Shown here: piece after piece, positions 6,943 through 13,945 of the stretch
How positions within the stretch are numbered: position 1 is the stretch's first letter
How the letters are laid out: each line of letters begins with the position of its first letter
Assembly (NCBI GenBank): GCA_002327405.1
Contig: DCVO01000025.1
Location: 1,051 to 16,874 of the forward strand
Length of the DNA stretch: 15,824 nt
Source of the DNA: Thiobacillus sp. UBA2186
GTDB lineage: Bacteria; Pseudomonadota; Gammaproteobacteria; Burkholderiales; Thiobacillaceae
Direction of reading: 5' to 3'
Notes under the pieces: model-generated
Told to the model about the DNA's origin: nothing
What the model saw: the letters and a program-made list of their open reading frames with translations, nothing else
Database searches by the model: none
Translations under genes and position numbers: made by a program

Positions 6943-7767
6943 CTACCAGCCGGCCTCCAGGTCGTAGCCGAAATCGGCCTTGCAGAATTTGCGGTAGGCT
7001 TCCAGGAAAAAGCGCTTGTCGTCCTCTGAATAGATGGCAAGCGGATCTTTATTGTCCTGCCGCACGACCTTGTAGCGTTTGTTCGCCAATTCTTTCTTTG
7101 CCATCGCCTCCTTCGAAGACTGCTGAACCGCATGGTTCACGACGGCAGGATCCTGCACGGGCAAATCCAGAAAGCGGATCACTTCAAGCAGTTTTTGCTC
7201 GGGTTTCGCTTGCATGTCCTCATACCGCACGAGCAGGGTTCTCTCGGGCTGCAATGAAAGAATCTTGTACCAGCTATTCTGGAATCGGATATCCCACCAG
7301 ATATCCTTGTCGAAACGCTTGCGGCGGCCGATTTTTCGCAATGCGCGGGTGTTCGCACGCAAATAATCCGAGAAGGCGATGCCGTACCGGTTCTTTTCCC
7401 GCTCATAGTGAGAGGAAAGCACGATCCTTGGGTCGCGGACCAGCAGAATGAATTTCGGCAACCGCAGAAGGGGAAGGACCACTGCGTTGGCGATAGCGGG
7501 GGATGCAACGCTGTGACTGCTGACGATTCTGGGAATATGCGGATATTTTGCCGGCTGTTTCGGCGACATGACGAAATCGCTGTCATATAACAGCGCGGGC
7601 TCGGGCAAGTCGTAGCTCTTGGCCAGATAGACGGACAGCATATGCCTCAACCAGTGGGTGCCCGACTGGTGAAGGCTGACAATTTGTGCGTGGCAAGGGG
7701 GCTGCCGCAAGAGCGAAAGATTGGTCAGGTCGCGGGTAATGCGCGCGAACCAGTATGGTGAATACAT
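6943..7767 (-). CDS. Sulfotransferase family protein
   Basis: This protein resembles PAPS-dependent sulfotransferases, which transfer sulfate to a hydroxyl or amino group of a carbohydrate or small molecule. With the start used here (274 residues) the 5'-phosphosulfate loop is SLHQSGTHWL at 31-40. A SSHS motif near 83-86 probably supplies the catalytic histidine. The 3'-phosphate site is RDPRIVLSSHYE at 111-122. LLVRYEDM near 178 and the C-terminal FGYD are also typical. The loop has Gln34 where the family usually has Lys or Arg, which may affect activity. The start is uncertain: ATG 7767 follows the methyltransferase stop cleanly, while ATG 7797 or GTG 7812 would overlap that gene. It is the last gene of a leftward block of surface-modification genes, so a polysaccharide substrate is likely but not shown. 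Confidence 0.85.
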   Translation of the reverse strand: MYSPYWFARITRDLTNLSLLRQPPCHAQIVSLHQSGTHWLRHMLSVYLAKSYDLPEPALLYDSDFVMSPKQPAKYPHIPRIVSSHSVASPAIANAVVLPLLRLPKFILLVRDPRIVLSSHYEREKNRYGIAFSDYLRANTRALRKIGRRKRFDKDIWWDIRFQNSWYKILSLQPERTLLVRYEDMQAKPEQKLLEVIRFLDLPVQDPAVVNHAVQQSSKEAMAKKELANKRYKVVRQDNKDPLAIYSEDDKRFFLEAYRKFCKADFGYDLEAGW

Positions 7768-7783
7768 GGTCGATGCTGTACGG

Positions 7784-8506
7784 TTATGGTTGCCCATTGG
7801 CGTGGCCGGCACAGGCCCGCAATCCGGGTTTTGGATTGAAGCCCCATTTCCTGATGGCGAGTCCGGGCTGCTCCACCATAAGCCGCTGCAGCGACTTCTT
7901 GCCGAAGTAGTACAGATGCTCGGAGGGCAGAACGGCGCCCCATTTGTGAAGGGGACGGGTTCTGCGCCTATGTCCCACGTCCGGCGTATGAATGATCAAT
8001 ATGCCGGCGGGTGCAAGCAGACGCCGGAGTTCTTTCATGGTGCGATGCAGGTCGGGCTCGTGCTCGATTACTTCGCAAGCGGTGATGACGTCGAAGTGAT
8101 GATCAGGAAATTTTTGGTCTTCGAGCTGACCCAGGAAGGCTTTCTCCAGCCCCGGTTCTTTTTTGGCGAATTCGATTCCCCACGATTCCAGGTCCACTCC
8201 GTAGGCTTCGTAACCCGCGTTTTTGGCGGCTTCCACGATATGGCCGGCCGAGCAGCCGATATCCAGCCAGCGGCCCGAGGGAACGGACTTTCTTGCCTGC
8301 CTGTAGCGGGGTTCGTAGGTATCCAGGATTTGGGCATACGAAGGCCGCGGGTTGATGAGAATGAAGCCGCAATGGTCACCCCGGACGAAAGGCTCGCCGT
8401 CCTTCTTGAACAACTCGGTGAAGCGGTTGCCCCGGCATATCGGACAATCCATGGTTTCCCAGGATATGGCTTGGCGTTGCGCCCGTTTTTCGGCTTTCCA
8501 GCTCAT
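7784..8506 (-). CDS. Class I SAM-dependent methyltransferase
   Basis: The 240-residue protein has a Rossmann methyltransferase core: motif I LDIGCSAG at 81-88, the acidic VDLE at 104-107 that should bind the SAM ribose, the CEVIEHEPDLHRTMKELRRL block at 144-163, and GILIIHTP at 168-175. This pattern is typical of UbiG/Methyltransf_11-type enzymes. The N-terminus carries a short zinc-ribbon-like element, CPIC at 21-24 and HCGFILINPRPS from 45. One cysteine of the usual second CxxC pair is missing. This layout is common in enzymes acting on sugars or nucleotide sugars in surface-polysaccharide clusters. The substrate cannot be told. The ATG directly abuts the stop of the upstream SGNH-like gene (TGAATG), with AGAGGG just upstream, indicating coupled translation. 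Confidence 0.88.
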   Translation of the reverse strand: MSWKAEKRAQRQAISWETMDCPICRGNRFTELFKKDGEPFVRGDHCGFILINPRPSYAQILDTYEPRYRQARKSVPSGRWLDIGCSAGHIVEAAKNAGYEAYGVDLESWGIEFAKKEPGLEKAFLGQLEDQKFPDHHFDVITACEVIEHEPDLHRTMKELRRLLAPAGILIIHTPDVGHRRRTRPLHKWGAVLPSEHLYYFGKKSLQRLMVEQPGLAIRKWGFNPKPGLRACAGHANGQP

Positions 8507-9382
8507 TCATGAACCCTCTTTATCGGAAGCGGAGCATTTATGTCGGCGTTTGATGACAAGCCCGTCGATGCTATGCAGAAAGTCTTGTTTTCCGACAGCA
8601 AGACCGGGCCGGGACAGAAAGAAATCGCGCTGCAGTTTCTGCTCTTCGAAATGCCGTGCAAGAGTACCGCTTGTCAGCAGGCGCCCAAAAGCGGGGCTTT
8701 GTTCCCCATGGTCAAACATTCTGTTCATCACGGCGTTCCCGGCTGTCGGCAGGCAATGCGAACCCTCGTAGTAGTTCTGCATTTTTTCCTTGCTGCCCGG
8801 AATGGGCAGTTTTTCCATGGTCAATGCGTTATAGCCGCCGAAATCCCATAAAGGGAAAGGCTCGCGTTTGTTGCGCGCCGCGACGGCCTCGTTGATTTTT
8901 ACCAACTCACCAATCCACAGATTATAAAAATCGCCGATGCCCTGCGCATGAATGGCTTCGGTAAACCAGGCGTGTACTGGCGGAATATGCAGATATAGCC
9001 GGATATTGTTCTTGTGGGCAAAGTCCGGGATGGAAGCCAGCGTCGACAGCGGATTGCCGATATTGCAGTTCAGGCTGTATGAACAGACGTTGGGAGGATA
9101 TTGGCTGGCAATGTTTTTGTAGAACTCTTTCCTGGATGAAAGATTCAGCGCCTCGATATCCGCTTTCATCAAGCCGTTGTCCTCCAGCCATCGTTTAGGC
9201 TTGACCGACTGTCGGCCAAGTGTCTTGCCGGTGAATTCGAGAGACTCAAGCGACCACAAGATTTTTGCGGTCTGTCGCCATTTCGGCAGCTCAAGAAAAC
9301 CAGAAGATTTCCGGATGTCGGGGTCGGCCGCATTGTATGCATGAAATAGGCGACAAAAAGAACGTAATGAACAAAACGGCAT
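8507..9382 (-). pseudogene. 5'-truncated SGNH-like partner of an MBOAT O-acyltransferase
   Basis: The open frame encodes 291 residues, but the first 12 or so (MPFCSLRSFCRLF) are the adjacent MBOAT gene read in another frame; recognisable sequence begins near HAYNAADPD (about 9343). The remainder resembles the hypothetical proteins that sit next to MBOAT acyltransferases and carry an SGNH-hydrolase-like end: IRLYLHIPPVHAWFTEAI in the middle, then LWDFGGYNALTMEKLP and MQNYYEGSHCLPTAGN, with the typical D...H spacing. Such partners normally begin with a signal or membrane anchor and an N-terminal region, which are missing here. I read it as the surviving 3' part of a gene fused by deletion to the 5' part of the MBOAT gene. 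It might still be translated as a shortened protein, but an export signal is lacking. The family assignment is from memory of such loci and is moderate. Confidence 0.6.
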
Positions 9383-9825
9383 TCGCTGGCAATTCCCTTG
9401 TAGGCATCAACCAGGAATGCGATTTGCGTGAAGGTGAAAAACGAGATGCCGATGGGCAAGACCACCTCGGCCCATTGCAAATCGATATCGGACACGATTT
9501 TCAAGTTGGCCACAAAGAAATTGGCGTACTTGTAGTACGCCAATGCGGCCAGATTCCCCGTCAGCCCGAGGATTAGAAGCAAGTGCCTGTGCCTGGCGGA
9601 TTTTTGTTTGGCTATGCCAAGCCCGGTAAAGTAGTTGAATAAAATGGAGCCGCCAAGAAGCCAAAGATAGTGTGGCGTCCAATAGCCGTAGAAAAAAAGC
9701 GATGCCAATGCAAGCCAGGAGGCGGCAAGCCACGGCCCGCGAGAACCGAGGCGCGCCAGCAAATAGAAGCCGGCCCATGTGACGGGGAGAAATGCAAACA
9801 GGAATAGATGAGAGTTAAACGGCAT
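9169..9825 (-). pseudogene. 3'-truncated MBOAT family O-acyltransferase (AlgI-like)
   Basis: The first 161 residues (9825 to 9343) are a good N-terminus of a membrane-bound O-acyltransferase of the AlgI/DltB type. It starts MPFNSHLFLFAFLPVTWAGF, has several hydrophobic helices, then the family motifs YYKYANFF near 97, LPIGISFFTFTQIAFLVD at 123-140 and FVHYVLFVAYF at 151-161. Family members normally continue with PHLIAGPI and about 300 further residues, including the catalytic histidine. Here the frame switches abruptly after residue 161 to a non-homologous tail that is the downstream SGNH-like gene read out of frame, ending at 9169. So the enzyme should be inactive. Intact homologues acetylate exported polysaccharides. 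This would be the first gene of the leftward block, followed by the SGNH-like remnant, methyltransferase and sulfotransferase. Confidence 0.75.
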
Positions 9826-9954
9826 TTCCCCGGCCGAAGCAAAAGAATGGAGCCAATGGATTAATCGTCAAGAGACTGGGGTTGGGCCCGATGCCGCCTG
9901 TGCCGGAGTAATTGGCGGCCCGAATTTTATCATGGCGAGGTGCGCGGCTTGGGG

Positions 9955-10509
9955 CTATAGGAAGGTGAGCGTCTTCATCATGCTTTCGAAATCCGCCAGT
10001 CCCTTGGGAAAGTACACCAGTCCCGGCGCCTCATAGATAAGGGCAAGCCGGCCTTTCTGGTCGACCAGGGCGTAGGTGACCCGCTCGATCGGCAGCCCGC
10101 GCTCGGTTTTCCAGCGCGTGTGCACGCGCACCGCGGGCTTGCCGCCGACGATGGCCGGCCGGTTGGAGAGCACGGCAAAAGCGCCAAGCTTCCCTCCGGC
10201 TTTCTGTTCGGCAATGACCAGTTCGGCGACTTCCTGCGGCAGCAGATCCGGGCTGGTTTTGCGTTTGGTATGTTTCAGCTCGCGATCGTGTTTTTCTCGG
10301 TAGCCTGCGATGAAATTGAGCAGCGGGCCGTCGCGCGAGAAGAAGATGTCGTAGATATCGTAGTTTTTGCGTACCCAGCCGAGCGGCGCTTGCAGCGCGT
10401 AGTCATCCTTGACCGTGATGCTGCGATTGTTGGGGTCGACGGCAGACCATGGGGTGCAGGCAGCCACGGCCAGCAGAAGCAGGAAAAGCGAATGGCGCAG
10501 GTTTTTCAT
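9955..10509 (-). CDS. Putative outer-membrane lipoprotein of unknown function
   Basis: The 184-residue product begins MKNLRHSLFLLLLAVAAC, a typical lipoprotein signal peptide with the lipobox VAAC (Cys18) followed by Thr, which favours outer-membrane sorting. The mature part has no motif I recognise. It has a conserved-looking DYALQAPLGWVRKNYDIYDIFFSRDGP segment and alternating strands (AVRVHTRWKTERGLPIERVTYALVDQKGRLALIYEAP), suggesting a small beta-rich domain. The ATG overlaps the stop of the upstream M48 protease gene by one base (TGATG), so the two are translated together and probably act in one process at the cell envelope. It is the last gene of a three-gene operon. The cellular role is unknown. 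Confidence 0.8.
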   Translation of the reverse strand: MKNLRHSLFLLLLAVAACTPWSAVDPNNRSITVKDDYALQAPLGWVRKNYDIYDIFFSRDGPLLNFIAGYREKHDRELKHTKRKTSPDLLPQEVAELVIAEQKAGGKLGAFAVLSNRPAIVGGKPAVRVHTRWKTERGLPIERVTYALVDQKGRLALIYEAPGLVYFPKGLADFESMMKTLTFL

Positions 10510-11630
10510 CAACCGTTTTCTTTCAGGTAGGACTCGACATATTCGCGGTCGGGTGCGGCGGGCGCGAGTTCCAGATAACGTTTGAACAAGGGCGTGGAGA
10601 GTTTTTTTTCGCCGCGCTTGTAATGCAGCAGACCCAAGGCGCGATATGCCGACGCGAATCCAGGAGCCAATTCTATTGAAAGTGTGTACTCACGTTTGGC
10701 GAGATCGATATCGCCTTCCTGATTGCGCAGCCGATAGGCCTCGCCCAGAAAAAAGCTTGCTTCCGGGGGGTATTCCCGGCGCCGCTCGGAGTCGGACAAC
10801 ACCAGGATCAGCTGTTTGTAGCGGTAGGCATCCAGGTCTTCCTGCAGGGCAAAGAGGCGTACATCGCGCATCGCCATGACATAAGGCTCGTGTCCCGCCT
10901 CGCCGTTCACGGCATCCTTGGCCAGTTCGCCGAGGATGTCGACCCGGTCTTGCAGCTTGGGGTGGCTGGCGAAGAAAAACGGCTCGTTGATGTCGAGCGC
11001 CTTGATTTCGGCGATCAGGTGCTCGAAGGTCTTGGGCGCTTCCCTGGCGGAATAGCCGGCGGCAACCAGGCGCCGGTAGCCGACATGGTCCGCCTCGCTT
11101 TCGTGCTCGCGAGAGAAACCCGACATCGAGCTCAGCGCGACGACGCTGCCGACGATCGGTACGCCGGCCATGCCCACGACAAGGGCGACTACGGTCATGT
11201 TTTTGGCATTCTCGATCTGCTGGTAGGAATGGCGGTGCACGAAATGCGCGCCCTCGTGCGCCAGCACGGTGGCGAGCTGGGCCTCGTTCTGCAGCCTGGC
11301 CAGCAGCCCGGTATTGATGTAGACGCTGCCGTTGGGCAGGGCGAAGGCGTTCAACTGGTTGGAGTCGAGCGCGCGGACGCGCACTTTGCCGCCGAATTCG
11401 GGGTAAAGCTTGTCCATTACGCCCTGCAGGTAGCCGTTGAGGGCGGGATCCTTGCGCAACTTGCCGGAACGCTCCAGCGCCTTGTCGAACTCCTCGGCTT
11501 CTGCCCAGAGGTTCTTTTCCTCGCGCTCGAGACTGACGGCGCTGACCGGGTAGGCCCACGGCACGACCTCGTCGGCGACGGCGGTTGCGCCCAGGATCAG
11601 CGCAAGCAGTCCAAGCAGGCGGGGGCTCAT
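10509..11630 (-). CDS. Exported M48 family zinc metalloprotease with TPR-like C-terminal region
   Basis: The 373-residue product starts with an apparent Sec signal peptide (MSPRLLGLLALILGATAVA, cleavage near residue 19). Its peptidase domain has the zinc motif HEGAH at 125-129 and the third-ligand motif EXXAD at 177-181 (HESEADHVG), plus SHPKLQDRV near 222, all as in M48 proteases such as BepA and LoiP. After the catalytic domain come helical repeats resembling TPRs (PEASFFLGEAYRLRNQ, then ASAYRALGLLHYKRGEKK, then LFKRYLELAP). This arrangement resembles BepA, an outer-membrane quality-control protease, but I cannot claim orthology. The true ATG (11630) overlaps the stop of the upstream gene in an ATGA; the reading frame stays open further upstream, but that part is shadow. 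The stop overlaps the lipoprotein start. Confidence 0.9.
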   Translation of the reverse strand: MSPRLLGLLALILGATAVADEVVPWAYPVSAVSLEREEKNLWAEAEEFDKALERSGKLRKDPALNGYLQGVMDKLYPEFGGKVRVRALDSNQLNAFALPNGSVYINTGLLARLQNEAQLATVLAHEGAHFVHRHSYQQIENAKNMTVVALVVGMAGVPIVGSVVALSSMSGFSREHESEADHVGYRRLVAAGYSAREAPKTFEHLIAEIKALDINEPFFFASHPKLQDRVDILGELAKDAVNGEAGHEPYVMAMRDVRLFALQEDLDAYRYKQLILVLSDSERRREYPPEASFFLGEAYRLRNQEGDIDLAKREYTLSIELAPGFASAYRALGLLHYKRGEKKLSTPLFKRYLELAPAAPDREYVESYLKENG

Positions 11631-12337
11631 TGTTGGGGATAGCTGGCGAAAAAGTCTTTCACCAGTACCTGTACCGCGGCCGGGTCGCGGGAATCGAGCG
11701 TCATGCTCTGGTCGTAGGACATCCAGCGAATTTCGCCGGTTTTCAGGTCGGCCAGGCCGACGCTGATGAAGGACTGCCCGACGGGAATGGTGATGCCCAG
11801 CAGCAGGCCGACGGCAAAGGCGGCTTTGCGCTCGCTGGTCGAGATGATGTCCGCCCCCGTAAAGATCAGCGCGCTGTCCGCCCCGGTTTTCTCGCGCAGA
11901 AAGGCCAGCCCTTCGCCGAGCGTATAATCCCATTCCGTTTTCTTGTGCTGCCAGCCGCTGTCCAGGCCGCGACCATATATATAGATGGCATAGGCGAGGC
12001 GGTCATAAAGGCCGATATGGCTTTCCACCTTTTCGGCTTCTTCGCTGTCAAGCAGCGGCATGCGCAGGGGCTCGAAGCGGCCGTTTTCGCGGAAATAGGC
12101 CTCGGCCGCGGCCAGCAGATTCTCGTTGGCTGTCTTGGTCCAGTCATCCTGTCGCTGAATCACGCCGCCCGCAGAAAGCTCCGCGACGAACATTTGCGGC
12201 GGCAGCAGCAGGATCTTTTTCGGGCGTTGGTCCTGGGGCAGGCTGGCGAACTTGGGGTTGGCGGCCGAGTAAGCCGCTATCGCCAAAGCGGGTACACTCA
12301 GGGCGAAAACGAACAACAGGCGAATGAGCACAGGCAT
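11627..12337 (-). CDS. Exported protein of unknown function, first gene of the M48 operon
   Basis: The 236-residue product begins MPVLIRLLFVFALSVPALAIAA, a clear signal peptide (cleavage near residues 20-25), with no lipobox cysteine. The mature protein starts with a KKILLLPPQMFVAELSAGG strand-helix pattern, then ALIFTGADIISTSERKAA, GLLLGITIPVGQSFISVGLADLKTGEIRWM and a final helix. The alternating fold reminds me of CsgG/TolB-N-like envelope proteins (a strand, then GLADLKTGEIRW), but this is only a resemblance. The ATG at 12337 has a GAGGGA ribosome-binding site at good spacing; an upstream in-frame TTG at 12355 is less likely. It overlaps the next gene by 4 bases (ATGA). Its 5' end overlaps the divergent pxpB start by 14 bases if pxpB starts at 12324. 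Confidence 0.8.
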   Translation of the reverse strand: MPVLIRLLFVFALSVPALAIAAYSAANPKFASLPQDQRPKKILLLPPQMFVAELSAGGVIQRQDDWTKTANENLLAAAEAYFRENGRFEPLRMPLLDSEEAEKVESHIGLYDRLAYAIYIYGRGLDSGWQHKKTEWDYTLGEGLAFLREKTGADSALIFTGADIISTSERKAAFAVGLLLGITIPVGQSFISVGLADLKTGEIRWMSYDQSMTLDSRDPAAVQVLVKDFFASYPQQ

Positions 12338-13031
12338 GACAATTCCCTCGGACAAGCCGGAAGCTACGTTAAAGCCCGGGTTGCGTCAATTGTCGGCGAC
12401 CAATGGCCGGGTGGCGGTTTCACGTGAAACCGTCCTCTTGCGCTGGCTGTCCGATCGTGGCCTGTGCCTGGCGACCGGCGAGCGGACGGTGGAATTCTAT
12501 CGACGCTTGACTGCATCCCGTCTGCCGGGCGTGGTGGAGGTGGTGCCGGCCGATGGCATGCTGCTCCTGGTGCTGGCGCCGGGCATGCCAATGCCAGCCG
12601 GTTTGCCAGAATTGCTCGACGGATTGAATGGCCCGCCCGAGATGGAGCCGACCATGGAGCACTGCATCCCGGTGCGGTTCGACGGCGAGGACCTGCCGGC
12701 AATAGCCGGGCAGGCGGGCTATGCGGAGGAGGGGCTGATCGAGCTTTTGTGCTCGCTTACGCTGGGGGTGAAATTTCTCGGGTTCCAGCCGGGCTTTGCC
12801 TATCTCGATGGGCTGCCGCCGAAATTGCATCTGCCGCGCCGGCCCAATCCGAGAAAACATGTCCCTGCCGGCAGCGTTGCGCTGGCGGGCGGCTATTGCG
12901 GCATCTATCCTTTGGCCGGCCCGGGCGGCTGGCATCTGCTCGGCACGACCGAGGCCATGCTGTTCGATCCCGCGGCCGATCCGCCGGCAAGGTTCCGGCC
13001 CGGCGATACCGTGAAATTGGTGGCGACATGA
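12324..13031 (+). CDS. pxpB: 5-oxoprolinase subunit PxpB
   Basis: PxpB (KipI/YbgJ family) is part of the ATP-dependent 5-oxoprolinase PxpABC, which opens 5-oxoproline to glutamate as a housekeeping repair reaction. The conserved core runs from LSDRGLCLATGE through MEHCIPVRFDGEDL to the signature FLGFQPGFAYLDGLPPKL, HLPRRPNPRKHVPAGSVALAGG, IYPLAGPGGWHLLGTT and FRPGDTVKLV. The ATG at 12324 gives 235 residues, with about 40 residues before the family core. GTG at 12411 or TTG at 12438 would give a more usual N-terminus and would free the divergent promoter region. The parS site at 12415-12432 encodes VSRET in this frame. The stop overlaps the pxpC start (ATGA), so the genes are translationally coupled. 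Confidence 0.93.
   Translation: MSTGMTIPSDKPEATLKPGLRQLSATNGRVAVSRETVLLRWLSDRGLCLATGERTVEFYRRLTASRLPGVVEVVPADGMLLLVLAPGMPMPAGLPELLDGLNGPPEMEPTMEHCIPVRFDGEDLPAIAGQAGYAEEGLIELLCSLTLGVKFLGFQPGFAYLDGLPPKLHLPRRPNPRKHVPAGSVALAGGYCGIYPLAGPGGWHLLGTTEAMLFDPAADPPARFRPGDTVKLVAT
12361..12389 (-). promoter_or_regulatory. Possible promoter of the M48/lipoprotein operon
   Basis: On the minus strand TTGACG (12389-12384, five of six -35 matches) is followed after 17 bases by TAGCTT (12366-12361, a weak -10). Transcription would start about 15-20 bases before the ATG at 12337. The -10 is poor, so confidence is low. If real, the promoter lies inside the predicted 5' end of pxpB. Confidence 0.3.
12415..12432. 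other. parS: parS site 1 (ParB-binding centromere site)
   Basis: CGGTTTCACGTGAAACCG is an 18-bp perfect palindrome containing the universal chromosomal parS core GTTTCACGTGAAAC recognised by ParB. Its outer positions differ slightly from the TGTTTCACGTGAAACA form. It lies near the 5' end of pxpB. The core is long enough, and three copies occur in 2.3 kb, so chance is very unlikely. Confidence 0.93.
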
Positions 13032-13945
13032 TAGAAGTCGTCAAGGCGGGCATGCAGGACCTGGTCATGGATTTGGGCCGGCCGGGCTACCGCGCCCAGG
13101 GCGTGCCGGAGGGCGGCGCGGCGGACGTCGAAGCCATGATCCTGGCCAATCGGCTGGTCGGCAACCCGGATCGGGCGGCAGTGCTGGAATTGCTCTTGCG
13201 CGGGCCGACCCTGCGTTTTCCCGGTGGCGGCAGGGTCGCATTGACAGGCGCCGAGATGCAGGCTCGCTGCAATGGCAAGCCGATGCCATGCGGCCGGACA
13301 TTGGAAATTCCGCCTGGCGGCGAACTGGAGATGGGTCAGGCCAGCAAAGGCCTGCGCGGCTATTTGGCGGTGGCGGGCGGAATCGACAGCCAGCCGGTGC
13401 TGGGCAGCCGGGCGACTTTTTTGCCGTCGGGCTTTGGCGGCTGGCAGGGTCGTGCGCTGAGGGCGGATGATAGGTTGCCTTTTGGGGTGGCAGGCGGCCA
13501 TGGCAAAAAAGGCGTGATCAGCTTTGCCGGCTGCAAGGCCCCCTTGCGCATTCTGCCCGGCCCGCAGCTTGCCGGTTTCGCCGATGCGGCGCTCAAGGCG
13601 CTGACAGCGGATGCATTCAATGTGAGTACGGATGTCAATCGGCTGGGTTTGCGGCTGACCGGGCCGGCTCTCGGTTACCAAGGGGGTGCGCTGCCGTCGC
13701 AGGCGGTGTTGCCGGGCGCGATCCAGGTGCCGCCAGATGGACAGCCCATTGTCCTCGGCTGGGACGGGCCAGTGACCGGGGGCTATCCGGTGATCGCAGC
13801 CATCATTGCGGCGGACCTGTCTTGTCTGGCGCAATTGAGGCCGGACAACCATTTGAGGTTTTCCTTTGTCACGCTGGAAGAGGCGCACGCGGCCTGGCGC
13901 AAGCGTCAGCAGGATATGGACGAGGCGATCGCATGGGCCGCTTGA
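13028..13945 (+). CDS. pxpC: 5-oxoprolinase subunit PxpC
   Basis: PxpC (KipA/YbgK family, related to biotin-dependent carboxylase domains) forms the 5-oxoprolinase complex with PxpB and PxpA. The 305-residue product starts MIEVVKAGMQDLVMDLGRPG. It has GVPEGGAADVEAMILANRLVGNP at about 24-46, GPTLRF, ALTGAEM, KGLRGYLAVAGGI near 112, LGSRAT, and the C-terminal NVSTDVNRLGLRL, LPSQAVLPGAIQVPPDGQPIVL and GGYPVIAAI blocks typical of the family. Length is normal. The ATG overlaps the pxpB stop in an ATGA; the frame remains open upstream, but that part is antiphase to pxpB and not real. Its last 13 bases overlap pxpA. Confidence 0.96.
   Translation: MIEVVKAGMQDLVMDLGRPGYRAQGVPEGGAADVEAMILANRLVGNPDRAAVLELLLRGPTLRFPGGGRVALTGAEMQARCNGKPMPCGRTLEIPPGGELEMGQASKGLRGYLAVAGGIDSQPVLGSRATFLPSGFGGWQGRALRADDRLPFGVAGGHGKKGVISFAGCKAPLRILPGPQLAGFADAALKALTADAFNVSTDVNRLGLRLTGPALGYQGGALPSQAVLPGAIQVPPDGQPIVLGWDGPVTGGYPVIAAIIAADLSCLAQLRPDNHLRFSFVTLEEAHAAWRKRQQDMDEAIAWAA

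Noticed and set aside
7721..8512. Plus-strand open frame of 263 codons opposite the methyltransferase
   Set aside because: The minus-strand frame has clear methyltransferase motifs; this one has none and begins with TTG.
9847..9871. TTGACG on the minus strand upstream of the MBOAT remnant as a promoter
   Set aside because: The best -10 at proper spacing matches only about three of six positions, so I left it unannotated.
9893..9919. Hairpin GCCGCC/GGCGGC with a 15-base loop upstream of the MBOAT remnant, followed on the plus strand by TTTT
   Set aside because: The T-run is not adjacent to the stem and no plus-strand gene precedes it; for the minus-strand lipoprotein gene no U-tract follows. 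Not enough for a terminator.
11631..11933. Upstream in-frame extension of the M48 protease
   Set aside because: It is antiphase to the exported-protein gene; the signal peptide starts at 11630 with an ATGA overlap.
12464..13027. Upstream in-frame extension of pxpC overlapping all of pxpB
   Set aside because: pxpB in the other frame has the full family signature, and pxpC homology begins exactly at the ATG at 13028.
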